Source of the DNA: Rutidosis leptorrhynchoides
Taxonomy: Eukaryota; Streptophyta; Magnoliopsida; Asterales; Asteraceae
Assembly (NCBI RefSeq): GCF_046630445.1
Contig: NC_092340.1
Coordinates: 20,190,001 to 20,254,000, forward strand
DNA: 64,000 nt
Direction of reading: 5' to 3'
The translations under genes were made by a program, and so were the position numbers. Shown here in pieces: positions 10,997 through 22,675 of the stretch. Position 1 is the stretch's first letter; every line of letters starts with the position of its first letter. The notes below the pieces were generated by a model. It searched no databases. It saw only the letters and a list, made by a program, of their open reading frames with translations, and had not been told where the DNA came from.

Positions 10997-11280
10997 GTGG
11001 TTAAATCTATCTATCTATCTATACATTATTATAAAGCACATGTCAATAATCTTACGTGTCGATTTTTCAATTAATCTGAATGAAAATTGCACGCGTGTCA
11101 ATTTCTTAATTAAACTGAATTAAATAATCCTACATATTATTTTCTCAATTAAACTGAATTAAAAATAATAACTTCCTAAAATAATAATTACATTCCTAAT
11201 ATATAATACATACGTACGTATTTGCATTTGAATTCCTAATATATACATACTTACCCATAAACACTTTCCATCTTAATTAA
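10997..11280 (+). mobile_element. possible Helitron 5' region
   Basis: A TCTA tetramer array (10997-11020) leads into ATTATTATAAAGCACATGTC and repeated blocks around TCAATTAAACTGAATTAAA with AATCCTACATATTA. This style of opening resembles non-autonomous Helitron 5' ends in composites as I remember them. No matching hairpin-CTAG end was found downstream, so it is tentative. Confidence 0.3.
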
Positions 11281-11329
11281 TTACCTATTATCTATTTTTT
11301 TTGACAAAAATATTAATATGTATATATGT

Positions 11330-12790
11330 AATAAAACCGACGTTCCGGTGGAGTAACAATAAGCAGATTCAAACGATCTGTAGCAGGAGTACTTGGTCAC
11401 AGACAACCAAAACTCCTTAACACACTATGTTCATTCTAAAAAATATGAACGACTACATTAAATACAGAGCGACCACTAAAGGAATTACGAATGAACTGCC
11501 AAACAAATAAACAACCACCAAACCTAAGCCTAAAACAAACACATAAACCCGACCCCGTATCCGACCCCACATCCACACTCCTAACATACCGCAAATCCAA
11601 ACCATTCACCAGGCAACCTAAGAACACCTAACCCGAGGCCTATTTACCGAAGTCAACTAAGTCAACAACGCCGACAACAACATCAAGCTCACTAAAAACC
11701 CGACGGCGGGAAACATGGAATGAATGAACAAACAAGCCGAACATAGCAGTACCAAACGTATAATCAAACCATATAGGAATCAGTCATCTTCGCCAAGTTT
11801 TCAAAAATCATTTACAAACCCCCGGACCCAAGCAGACAACCATCAGCGCCAACAGTCGCCCGCATTCACCAGCATCAACCGGTGACCGCCAACGACCACC
11901 AGTGACTGCCACCACTACCAGCGCCATCATCGACCGCCAGCGTCCACCAGCGAGCGCCAACGACGTCATCGCCAACTAAAATTCTCCCTCAACCATTGAC
12001 ACCCACTTGTAGCCACCAAGCTACCATCAATGTCACCGGCAATGACGGCCAGCCTATGACTGCCGCCACCCACAACTACCAAATAAGCCAGCAGCAATTA
12101 CAAGCAACCACCAAAGGCTGCCCACAACCACCGCCCGCCCTTGGGAACTGCAGACAACGGTCCGACCACCGGAATCCGTCGAGCTTCAACAAAAAACACG
12201 CACACCCGCAAACTCGCCAAAACCCACTCAACCCCACCACGAAACCAAAATCCTACAGAAGTACCTGTAGAGTTCCAAAGGAACTCGCCGTCTACAACTA
12301 CCTAAGAAGAATCAAGGTGCAGCGACCGTCAGGAGGGACCAGCAGCAAACCCTATTATCCCACACGAACCAAACCCTAAATCAACCCCCAAAACTCAAAT
12401 AGATCCCAGATCCCGAGCAAATAAGGCACGGAATTGCCGCCTGGTAGCCATTCGAGTGACCAGAGATGAAATCGGGCTGATTGACGCCGAACAACAATGG
12501 TTTGAGCAGATGAACCTTATTGCAACAGAAAGCAAGTAAACTCAGACCACCGGCGAGATGCCGGTGGCCGGAGAAGGAAGGCGGAAGAACAAGCTACAAA
12601 CCTGCTATACAGAGATCGGAGCAAAATGAAGGTGAGTTTTTAGTAGCAATGAAGGAGGATTATTGTGAAGGAGAAGAGTTGAGAAATTACATGTGTTTAG
12701 ATTTTCATGGTCCAAAAGCTTATTTTTATTTATATCATAATCACTCTATACTCTCAGCTCATCTGTAGCAAACCTTACATACTCACAAGT
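11330..12790 (-). other. GC-rich unidentified block, possibly a LINE 5' region or gene fragment
   Basis: This block is clearly richer in G+C than its surroundings. On the minus strand it is dominated by GGTGG/TGGCG-type phrases (about 11850-12150) and ends near 11340 after TACTCCACCGGAACGTCGG. No domain is recognisable in any frame; open frames at 11996-12379 (plus) and 11436-11627 (minus) are probably composition effects. GT-rich 5' UTRs of L1 elements look similar, but I cannot confirm this. Confidence 0.3.
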
Positions 12791-12836
12791 CAAAATTATT
12801 AGGTTTTTTTAATAATAGTTCATATAAATTGTATTC

Positions 12837-13085
12837 ATGAAGACTCTTGCCGTAATTGCAGCATCTATGGGTATAATTGGGTTACTTTTGATTATATTTC
12901 TGTTTATTTTTATAAGGAGTATGAGTGTACATGAATTTACTTGGTTAAAAGGTTTTAGTGTTAGTTGGCCTAAGTGGTGGAACGTGCGGAACCGCATATT
13001 GGATCGCTCCAGTGCGGCACGAAGCTGCTGATGCCGAGTCGGATCCTATGCAGCTAGCTATGCAGTATGCACCTTATTATAGGTA
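12837..13085 (+). other. exon-like island, unidentified
   Basis: A plus-strand frame at 12837-13031 starts with a 20-residue hydrophobic segment. An overlapping frame reads CGTAYWIAPVRHEAADAESD and PMQLAMQYAPYYR up to a plausible splice donor (AGG/GTAACA) at about 13082-13083. The second peptide looks like real coding sequence (balanced composition, ends at a donor), but I do not recognise the protein. It may be one exon of a truncated gene. Confidence 0.3.
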
Positions 13086-13381
13086 ACAATTTAGATTCTA
13101 TTTATACAAGTATGTACAAATTGGATTATATATTGCCTTTAACGGGTCAAGAAATTTCTAAATATACATGTAAACAAAGTTTAATAAAAGAATTCTTTAG
13201 CCATTACAGCAAGTTGCACCTGATTTAGTCAGATCTTGATATGTTATCATTTAGTCCCTTTCATTAAGAAGTTGTATTTAAATACCCGATTTTTAAAGAT
13301 GTATTTAAAACTATTGTAGTTACTGCATTCGTGAACTTACTGTTAAGAAAATTTGGTTACTGCTCATCCCTTCCACTGGCA

Positions 13382-13531
13382 TGATAGAAAGCTAAAAAGA
13401 CCACAGTGTGGTTTGAAAAGCTTCCCCAATATGCCTTTTTCTTTGAAGGTGGGCCCAGATCAAACTCAGTCTTAATAGTTGATAAACATGCTACTGTCCT
13501 ATTGATATGAGCTGCCATGTGCATACCTAAA
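13382..13531 (-). other. exon-like island, unidentified
   Basis: The minus strand codes a protein-like segment containing MAAHINRTVACLSTIKTEFD, LGPPSKKKAYWGSF and HTVVFLAFYHA, preceded by a TTTTAG/G acceptor-like site. It is about 50 codons long and ends at a stop. I do not recognise the family. It lies on the opposite strand from the island at 12837-13085, so they are not exons of one gene in their present order. Confidence 0.3.
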
Positions 13532-14550
13532 AGTCAGGGCCAAATAATTAAGTGAAAAAAATAGAGCAATATGTGTAAGCTACTAAACAGACAATTGATA
13601 TGATATGATATGATATGATATATCTACTTCAGAAGAATACGAATTTAAATACAACGGTTTGAGGTAGTGACTCTAAGTAGCTTCTGTACCAGGTTCGTAT
13701 AGCGTGTCTTTTTAATCGAGTTGATATTGATAACTTGAATCATACGATGAAAGTACGAAGACATACTTAAAGATAACCCTTTAATCGATATTTGTCATGG
13801 AGCGTGTGAGCTTGGTACTATGAAGTTCAATCAATTATATGTGTGCTTGACAAATGTACTTACTCGTGACATCTATAACAAAAAGTGTGGCTATGGTTAT
13901 GGACCACGGAGGATATGTTTCTTGTGGTCACCAAAAGATGTTTGAGTTCTAAACCACTCAAACTAACATTTTTTTGCTCTAAGACAGCTTTTATATGGAA
14001 GTATTCATAACATTACTTGGTCTATTATCCATCGGATAGAAGTTTTGTATCAACTCGTAACCATAGTTTTGTATTTCGGTTTGTTCTAGTTAGACGTGGT
14101 GCACCTATTTTGACACATGACGAGATATAGGTATTTGCTAGTTAGAACATAGGAGTATTTAGAAAAAGCTCGGGCATGGTGCATATGGTGCATGGGAAAT
14201 GAACTTTTATACAACAAAGTTGGATGCAGGTTTGATATAGATTTATTATTTATACAATAAAGTTGGAAACTATGAGGTAATTGTGACTTAAATTTATACC
14301 ACTCACATGATCCATAACATGCTTTCACACCAACACAAACTGTCAAATTAGCATATTAGCTTCCTATAACACTAATATTCATGACATCCTTCCTCGTCAT
14401 CAAATGAACCCGCATTAATCTTATTATTTGTATTTATAGTATTTATATTAATTATTCAATATTGCACTCATAAATTATACCTAAAACTAGGTGTGTTTAT
14501 CAGTTTGATTTTCAGTTAGTTCGGTTTATTCGGGTTTTTAACTTCTAAAA

Positions 14551-14586
<36 letters not shown>

Positions 14587-16120
14587 AAAAAAAAATCGAA
14601 CCGAAAACCGAATTTGAATACAGTTCAATTTTAACTATTGAATTTGATTTTCAGTTCGTTTGGTTTTAATAAAAATATTTAACTTTTAATAATTAAAATA
14701 ACACTACAAATGTTAAAAATCAGACTAATTTTTAAAATAATACATAAATTTAAAAACTCCTAATACGAAAATTTGATAAAATGAATTTTAGCTACTTAAT
14801 TATGAAAACTCATCACTATCGTAATCACGTTCAAGTTCCTTATCTATATATGAATGATACAACTCAATTATTTGATAACATATCTTGACTACTTATATTA
14901 TATCATACCATTTCTTCATAACGCTTGGTTCAATTGTGTCTTGTGTCACATACAAAGCATCCGTGTGGTCAAAATGTATTTTTCTTTAAGAAACGCAAAC
15001 AACTTTGGTCAATTCAACTCACGAACATCGATATGATCAAACAATTTTTTTTATCTCACTAGGGTATGTCTTAAAGTGATTTTGAAATTCACCCCCAAAA
15101 TATACGTCAATTGGAACAATAATGGGATCCATGGTGTATTTAATGGATTAAAGTTCGATGAAAATGATAAGAAAATAAGATTGTATGGTAAAGATATATA
15201 TAAAGAGAGTGTGTAGAAGTTGTTAGAATGATGTTGTATACAAAAGGATTAAATGGGATTTTAGAAAAGTATTCGTTTGTGGTTTGCAACGATAAGAATA
15301 CCCTAAATTACCCCATAAAATTCGCTCTCAATTATGCTATTCCATAAAAATATTGAGTACGAGGCTTATGAGGCTGGATGAGGACGGGATCCATAATACC
15401 GGTGTCTTTGAGGGCGAAGTGCCAACAGGTAATGAGGGCGGGCGCCGACATTAGTGGTCTTAGTTTAATTAAGGTGAATATATGCTGGTTGATTCTCAGG
15501 CAAACATTAAGACCATTTCTTACGCTTGACAACAATGGGGTATTGTTGTGCCATAACATTCACAACAACCCCTATGCTATTGTTGTGGATTTCATTATGG
15601 TGGTGTGGTGGGAATAAACCGCAATGGCCACAAAGATTAGACAACCAATCACTTTTTTTCTTCCTTTTTTTAAATATAATATTAATTAACCCAATATCAA
15701 TTATATTTTACCCACGACACCACAACAATATATACATTTATCATAACGCCCCTTCATCTCACCACAATGCCACATCTGCAAAAAAAACACTCTCACAACA
15801 CTACAACACCACAACAATCTTCTAATGCTAGATAATGGTCTAAGGAAACAAATATGAGATGATGGTCCACGTGGCGATCTTGCAAGTCTGGGTAATTTCT
15901 TACACAACCCGGCCCATATGCTGCGATTTGGGAATTTCTTAACGCACCACAAGCCATAGGACATGAGGACTATATATTTCACGAATGTCTTGTATTCTCA
16001 TGATGATGTTGTAACATCATTTTTGATTTAAAAAATAAAAATTAAACATTAAGTATCACCTAATTTTGTAATGATAGAGAAATATGTAAACAGTGAGATA
16101 AAAAAGACTAATCAAATAGC
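13532..16120. other. intergenic DNA without recognised genes
   Basis: It contains an ATGAT array (13596-13622), an interrupted poly(A) tract (14554-14594) and an imperfect inverted repeat with arms at 15530-15550 and 15561-15585 (CAACAAT...TTGTTGTG). Scattered frames of 60-99 codons show no domains. Confidence 0.45.
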
Positions 16121-16623
16121 TGTCGGAACAAGAGCCTTTTTAACGTGTTCTTTCTTTGCACGCACGGGTGGCCATCTCCAAATAAAACTACAACCAATCA
16201 CAACATACATAGATTACTATTGATGCATAATTATTCCCCGAATTTATTATGATCAAGTTAAAGTGCTAAATCGTTTAACTTTCTTTGCTGGTATGCAACC
16301 GCACGGTTGCAGGATGCAACCGTACGATTATGCAGGCAACTGCACGGTTGCAAGGTGCAACCGCACGATTGCAACGTGCTATATATATTTAAAGGGGATT
16401 TCGGGTTCATTGTTGGGGTGACGTATCCTAGCCTATACTACACGTACAATCCGATTATCTGGTGTTCTAGTATTCAATATAGTCGATCTTTAACATATCT
16501 AAGTCGATTTTATCATTAAGATCAAATGTTTTCATTGAGTTTTGAGTATAAAACCCAATAACGAGATTTTTCGCACTCGTTATTGAATCTAAGATCGTTT
16601 AATCCTGTTTACATGATCCTACA
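16121..16623 (+). mobile_element. copia-like 5' LTR, plus strand
   Basis: It ends CCTACA at 16623, two bases before a tRNA-Met primer site. TGTCGGAAC at 16121 is a candidate left end, giving about 0.5 kb, but the left border is uncertain. A TATA-like run (CTATATATATTTAAA, about 16379-16393) follows a palindrome array. The interior is cut by element G at 16765, so gag and pol are not visible and the superfamily is inferred only from LTR size and primer. Confidence 0.5.
16294..16375 (+). repeat. four near-palindromic units upstream of an LTR TATA box
   Basis: Four units of about 20 bp based on TGCAACCGCACGGTTGCA (16294-16311, 16314-16334, 16335-16353, 16355-16375). Each has 7-bp arms GCAACCG/CGGTTGC around a CA centre, with one or two changes in later copies. 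They end a few bases before the TATA-like run, so they sit where LTR enhancers normally lie. Confidence 0.8.
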
Positions 16624-16625
16624 AG

Positions 16626-16637
16626 TGGTATCAGAGC
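16626..16637 (+). other. primer binding site, tRNA-Met type
   Basis: TGGTATCAGAGC, complementary to the initiator tRNA-Met 3' end, two bases after the LTR end at 16623. Confidence 0.85.
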
Positions 16638-18679
16638 TTGTGTGATTGATTAAACGATTGTTTTTTGTCAAACTTTGTTAAGAAATCGTGTTTTTAGTGT
16701 TTTTGTCAAAAACCCTTTTGAATCATGACTTTTCAGTGTTAATTCGTGTTTTTGTTGAAGTAAATGTGAAGATCCGTCCTAATCCATCCGGACGAAGTCC
16801 ATATCGATTATAAACGATTCACAACAGTTGATTACATCGCGAGGTACTTGACCTCTATATGATACATTTTACAAACATTGCATTCGTTTTTGAAAAGACA
16901 ATCTTTCATTACATCGAAAGTTGACGGCGTGCATACCATTTTATAATATATCTAACTATAATTGACTTAATAATAATCTTGATGAACTCAACGACTCGAA
17001 TGCAACGTCTTTTGAAATATGTCATGAATGACTCCAAGTAATATCTTTAAAATGAGCAATTGCACAGCTGATGATTTCTTTCGTACCTGAGAATAAACAT
17101 GCTTTAAAGTGTCAACCAAAAGGTTGGTGAGTTCATTAGTTTATCATAAATAGTCATTTCATAATTTTCAATAGACCACAAGATTTCATATTCAGTTCTC
17201 ATAAATACACGTCCCATGCATAGAGACAAAATATCATTCATATGGATTGAACACCTGGTAACCGACATTCACAATATACATAAAAGAATATCCCCATCAT
17301 TCCGGGATCCTCCTTCGGACATGATATAAATTTCGAAGTACTAAAGCATCTGGTACTTTGGATGGGGCTTGTTGGGCCCGATAGATCTATCTTTAGGATT
17401 CGCGTCAATTAGGGTGTCTGTTCCCTAATTCTTAGATTACCAGACTTAATAAAAAGGGGCATATTCGATTTCGATAATTCACCATAGAATGTAGTTTTAA
17501 GTACTTGTGTCTATTTCGTCAAACATTTATAAAGCAGCGCATGTATTCTCAGCCCAAAAATATAAAGGGGAAAAAGGCAAATGAAACTCACCTAATGTAT
17601 TTTGTAGTAAAAATACATATGACGTCATTTAACAAGTGTAGGTTTGGCCTCGGATTCACGAACCTATATCAATCGTGTATTTATTAATACGTATAATGTA
17701 AATCACAAAATTTCATTTATTAATATGTATTATTTATATATTTATAGTTTTGTAGAATTTATTCTAAATTCCATTTTAAAACGTATACTTATATTATGTC
17801 TTAAATTATATTTTATATTTATCGATTTTATGTATATGTTTTTATAATGATTAACGTTTATACAATTAGTGATATTAATATATCTATATACATATATTTG
17901 TGATTAATATTGTATTTATGAAATTTTATTAGTTTGTATGTGAATTATTAATACAATTCTAGTATATACTATAAGTATATATATAATGTACAAAAGATTT
18001 ATTTATTAAAATAATAATTTAGATAATAATGATTTACTAATAATAATAATAATTTTATTAATAATGATAATACTTATTTTGTTCGATTCAAATAGTTTAG
18101 TTTTATGATTATTTGAATTGATTTGTGATATTTAGATTTCGATTAATTGAGGCTGGTTGAATAAATTATTGTCGTGGTTCTCGATTTGTAATATAAATAC
18201 CATTCACTTCCATTGTACATATGGGAATTTAATCGTTCCAGTGTCTTTTCGTTTTTCAGTTTTTAGTGTTTGAATTCAAATAAAACGTGTTTATTTTGAT
18301 AAAAGATGATCGGAAAAGATTATCGGAAGACAGTTTATTTTGTATCTTCTCAGACGCAACTCATTCAGGTACGAGTTTCATAAATTAGTAATCTATATAT
18401 AGAACCTGTTATAAGTAGTTAACAATGTGATTTTTTATTTTATGAGTTATATCACCATTAAAAAAATGTGATTTTTAATACTATGTATTTGCTTTTGCTG
18501 TGGACAAATATAGTTTGACCAGTATGCATTATCAAAATTTCATCAAATTGATTTAAATGTTTTGTGAATATTTCTAAACTTTGATTTTTCGGTAGACCTT
18601 TTTAATGGTGATAATTTTTTAATCAATAAACAAAATTTAATTGTTCGCTCTTTTATAATTTTTACATATTGCCACCAAC

Positions 18680-18919
18680 GATATCCTGTTTATATGTGGA
18701 GGTGCCTTCATAGATCTCGAAAAGACCTTCAGAAAGGTATGTGTTAACTCAATAGTTTTTTTTTTTTTTTTTTTGTTTCAGTATTGGTATTTCAGAACGT
18801 CAATCTGTTATATCCAGATGAGACTCTTTTATTGGGTTTGGGGCACCTGCTCTTGCTAACATGAGAGCTGGAGCTGTTACAACTGCAGCTGTGACTTCGT
18901 CCCTGTTGGAAACTATAAG
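18680..18919 (+). pseudogene. captured ClpX fragment (two exons)
   Basis: Exon 1 (18680-18736) reads DILFICGGAFIDLEKTFRK and stops at a GT donor. Exon 2 (18796-18919) follows an AG acceptor and contains GFGAPALANMRAGAVTTAAV followed by TSSLLETI. This is the conserved segment just after the Walker region of plant mitochondrial ClpX (ATPase subunit of the Clp protease), including CGGAFxxLE and RANMRAG. An in-frame stop precedes GFGAP and the rest of the gene is absent, so it is a fragment carried by the Helitron in sense orientation. Confidence 0.8.
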
Positions 18920-19545
18920 GTCAGTTCGTCAATATGAACCAATTACACTCACATTGTTCTCGTGCCATGTTCGCTTGACAGCCTATTACATTTGAGGTTG
19001 GAGAAAATATGTTCGAACCGATGTTGACAATGAGAAGCATTTGTTTTGCAACATCATTTTGTGCTGGACAAATGGGCATAACCGCAGTGCGAGTAAGTTC
19101 TCAATAAATTCAACAAATGACAATTATATATAATAGTTGGGCGTAACCCCATCTTTTATATTTTAGTTAATAGTTGGGTGTAACCCCATCTTTTATATTT
19201 TAGTTATTGTATGATTATAACAATCATACACTCTCTATTTTGCAATTGTCCTCTTTGAAAGATAATGCTAGAGATGATCATTATGTGCTTAATGATCCCA
19301 TAATGAATTAAATGTCACGTCAACGAGGGAGTTTGTTTTAGAGTCCGTATCAGCAGTTTCAATCTACAGTATGATTACCCTCAGTATACTATCTATTAGG
19401 TATTGAAGACCTTCCCACACGACTATGTTGCTGAACAGTTGGAAGCTAAAGTTTGCTAAAGTTTCAGTACACAAAATACAAATGTACTTTTATCGTCATG
19501 CTTCACAATTAAAAGAAGTTGTACATAATATGAGTTGGGTAGCAG

Positions 19546-19750
19546 GATGAACTTAGGGAATTATGGAGGTCAGCTTATCCATGTATATAGGGAACTTCAA
19601 GGACTTCAATCAAAGCAGTGGAAAGAAATGGGTTGGCAAGGAAATGATCCTTTTACATACTTCAGGTAATTTATTTATGTATTAAGCAGTTAGCATTCAA
19701 ATTTAATGCAAATTAAGATTTGATAAATTCTATGTTATATTTGTAGGTAT
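19546..19750 (+). pseudogene. captured ELMO-domain gene fragment
   Basis: The piece reads DELRELWRSAYP, then after a frameshift RELQGLQSKQWKEMGWQGND and PFTYFR to a GT donor at 19666. WKEMGWQGxDPxTDFR is the signature of ELMO/CED-12 domain proteins. An intron-like stretch with an acceptor at about 19745-19746 follows. Only this short part of the domain is present. It is in the same orientation as the ClpX fragment, as expected for Helitron gene capture. Confidence 0.7.
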
Positions 19751-20347
19751 TATCTGTTTTCAGCCTTGGGGTATTTATCAATTGTTATACAAATTACAAA
19801 TCTGCGAGAAGAAGATGTGACTGAACTATGGTTACCGGAGTTCTTTTTATGCTCAATTGGGTCATATTTGTTTTCCTCTTGACAACATACCAATAATTTG
19901 ATGGAGCCCGAGCAATTGATGTTTCTCATTGTTGACTTCAATCAACAGATATGCTAATAGCTTTAGGCTTGTGTGTCGCTTTTCTCTGGCACAACTTGTA
20001 TAACAGAGTACATTAGATGCCATTACACAAATTTACCTATAGTATAACTTATTAAATTTCTTATTTTTAACCCTATATTTGTTGATTAGTTTTTATTTAG
20101 GAATTTTCTTATAATTTTAACACAGTTTAGATATTCAAGCACTACAGTCTTCTACACTTTTATATAAAAATTTTAATGTTTTTTTTATATTTGTCGATTT
20201 ATTATTCACATATATTTTTTTAACATATTATTATTCACATATATTGCACTACTATTACTTATATCATTAACATAAATCACTTATTAAGCATATATTTTTT
20301 AGATTTTATATGATAAAATACCCGCGAATGCGCGGGTTATAAACTAG

Positions 20348-20807
20348 TTAATATTAATAATATACTTATGTTAATAATAAGAGTTCTAATATTTATAAAA
20401 TGATAAATGATAATCATAATAATGATAATAATTCTTAAAATGATGAACTTAATGATAATAGTGTTAACATCATTTATACTAATGCTACTTGATAGTATTA
20501 TGAATAATATTACTTAATAATAATACTACAGATGATAATATAACTATATTAAGGTTAATCATCTTATTAATCATGTTATTGTTAATAATAGTGATACTAA
20601 TTAATAATACTATAATACCAATCAATAATAATAATACTAGTAATTATATTTGATAGCGATAATAATATTAGTAATAACATTAATGATAATAATAATTGTA
20701 ATTATAATCATGTTAGTAATAATAAATAATAACTAGTACTTATTACAATAACAATATCAATAATATTAATATTAATACTAGTACTAATAACAACAATTAA
20801 TAATAAC

Positions 20808-20854
<47 letters not shown>

Positions 20855-20861
20855 CAACAAC

Positions 20862-20942
<81 letters not shown>
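20348..20942. repeat. AAT/TAA trinucleotide-rich tract in LTR G
   Basis: Degenerate TAATAATAATG-type DNA ends in a nearly pure AAT array at 20795-20942. The same kind of tract occupies the equivalent part of LTRs B (29640-29855) and D (56950-57770). Confidence 0.85.
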
Positions 20943-20943
<1 letters not shown>

Positions 20944-20997
20944 GTTAGAAGACTACCTCTCAAAAATAAAACCCTTCATAAAAAGAAATGACTCGAG

Positions 20998-21054
20998 CCA
21001 GGCTCGAACCCAAGACCACTTGCTACCCATCACCTCCCTTAACTAATAATCCAG
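20998..21054 (-). promoter_or_regulatory. tRNA-like A/B-box block in LTR G
   Basis: The minus strand shows TTAGTTAAGGGAGG (A-box-like, around 21048-21036) and TGGGTTCGAGCCTGG (B-box-like, 21012-20998). It aligns with the better-preserved block in LTR B at 29911-29970. Confidence 0.45.
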
Positions 21055-22126
21055 TGCTGCTTATCTGATTATTACCCCGTAATAAATATATATATACCTT
21101 ATCTATCTGTTTCCAAAACTCCTCTTCATCTTCTTCAATTTCCACATCACAAACCCAGTTTAAAACAACTTCTAATGAATTGCAATATAATTTTAGGACC
21201 CTTAATCGATATATAGTCATCCTATATTATCCCTTGAATAAATTAAAAACGAAAATAAAATAAATAAAAATACCTGCTGTTCGAAGGATACAAAAAAAAA
21301 ATAATGATTTCGAAATTTAGAGTGTTACAGACAAAAGTTATAATACGAAATATGTTTCAAATCACTTTTAGAAACTACTGGATTCGTTAATTTGAATTGA
21401 AACATCACAACAAATCCGAATTTCTTGATGAACACTCGGGTTGACTTTTTGAAAATAAATCTTTGACTCGTAAATTCATCTTTGATTTAGCGAATTAAAT
21501 TCTGAAAACTTACAGATCGTTAATACTAAAGATTCCTAACCTCTCTGCAATATTAGTTTTTGAGATTACATTCGAATTCCAAGATTATGAAGAGAGTGTC
21601 ACGTACAGAGGAAAAAAAAAATACTGCATTTGTTACACTTAGTTTTATTTAAATCCGCCAAATAAGAAGAAAATAATAGATAAGAGAAATTGTATGATTA
21701 ATGAAATAACCAAGATTGATTGCTGATAGATTTGTAGGGATTCTAGTGTCGATATCAGTTCACGGGCGAGGGAAAAGAAAAACACAGAAAGAGAAGAAAA
21801 ATAAAAAATAAAAAGTGAAAGGAATAAAAAAAATCACGCTGTAAAGATCTATATATCTGTCGATATTTATTATTATTTTTTATAGTAGTTTTTATTTATT
21901 ATATGTTATATATTTTTCTGTTATATATTTATATATATAACTGCTATAACTGAATTATTTATTTATCTGTTATTCAAATCTGTTTATATGTGTATTAATA
22001 AAGCATATAATCAATAAATATATAAAAGTAATAATAATAATAATAATTTTAATCATTCTTAACATTTATAATAAAAATCTTTATTTTAATAATTATAGTC
22101 TTTTAATTATGACCATGATAATATTA

Positions 22127-22195
22127 ATAATACTAATATTAATATTAATATTAATATTAATATTAATATTAATATTAATACTAATATTAACATTG
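22127..22195. repeat. AATATT microsatellite
   Basis: About ten TAATAT units inside LTR G. Confidence 0.9.
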
Positions 22196-22675
22196 ATGTA
22201 AAGATAATATTACTAATACAACTATATTTTACTTGTATTTATTTTTAATATATTAGCATTTCATATTATTGATTATGTCATATAATTATATAATATAACT
22301 TTCATCATAATTTATATTGGTTATTAAATTTTTATACATTTTAACTTATATTACAATATACATTTAATAATAGTTATATATAGAAATCATATATGTTTAT
22401 ATATATAGATCCATTTACACTTAATTATTTTGTATCCTATTTTACATATTTATTTCTAATGTTTATTTTATAATTTCAAATTATTATTTATATATACATA
22501 CACACATATCTATTTACAATTAATTGTTCGTGAATCGTCGGAATCGGTCAAAGATTAAATGCATTCATGTAATATGTTCCAAAGTTTTCGAGACTCAACA
22601 TTACAGACTTTGCTTATCGTGTCGAAGTCATATAAGGATAAAGTTTAAATTTGGTCGGAAATTCCCGGGTCATCA

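Larger units (their letters stand above)
18075..20347 (+). mobile_element. gene-capturing non-autonomous Helitron
   Basis: The 3' end is clear: hairpin CCCGCGAATGCGCGGG (20321-20336), seven bases, then CTAG (20344-20347) followed by T. The 5' TC end is not certain; the AT-rich LTR sequence gives way to unlike DNA near 18075-18200, which sets the approximate start. The body contains fragments of at least two host genes with intron remnants (ClpX at 18680-18919, ELMO at 19546-19665). A third exon-like piece near 18981-19089 (FEVGENMFEPMLTMRSI) was not identified. No Rep/helicase is present, so it is non-autonomous. Confidence 0.75.
16765..22675 (-). mobile_element. 3' LTR of element G (Tekay-like), with Helitron insertion
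   Basis: Minus-strand LTR running from 22675 (TGATGACCCGGGAATTTCC) to 16765 (GGACGGATCTTCACA), TG...CA. Its 3' end (CATATAGAGGTCAAGTACCTCG) matches the ends of LTRs B, C, D and E, showing one broad family. At 22676 it adjoins a purine-rich tract (minus ACGGGTAGGTACTT). Removing the Helitron leaves about 3.6 kb, close to the 3603-bp D LTR. It interrupts the copia-like element at 16764. Confidence 0.8.

Noticed and set aside
11996..12379. A 127-codon histidine/threonine/proline-rich protein
   Set aside because: Composition follows the local CCA-rich DNA; no recognisable domain, no splice or homology support visible.
16294..16375. A CRISPR-like repeat array
   Set aside because: Units are near-contiguous palindromes without unique spacers, in a plant LTR.
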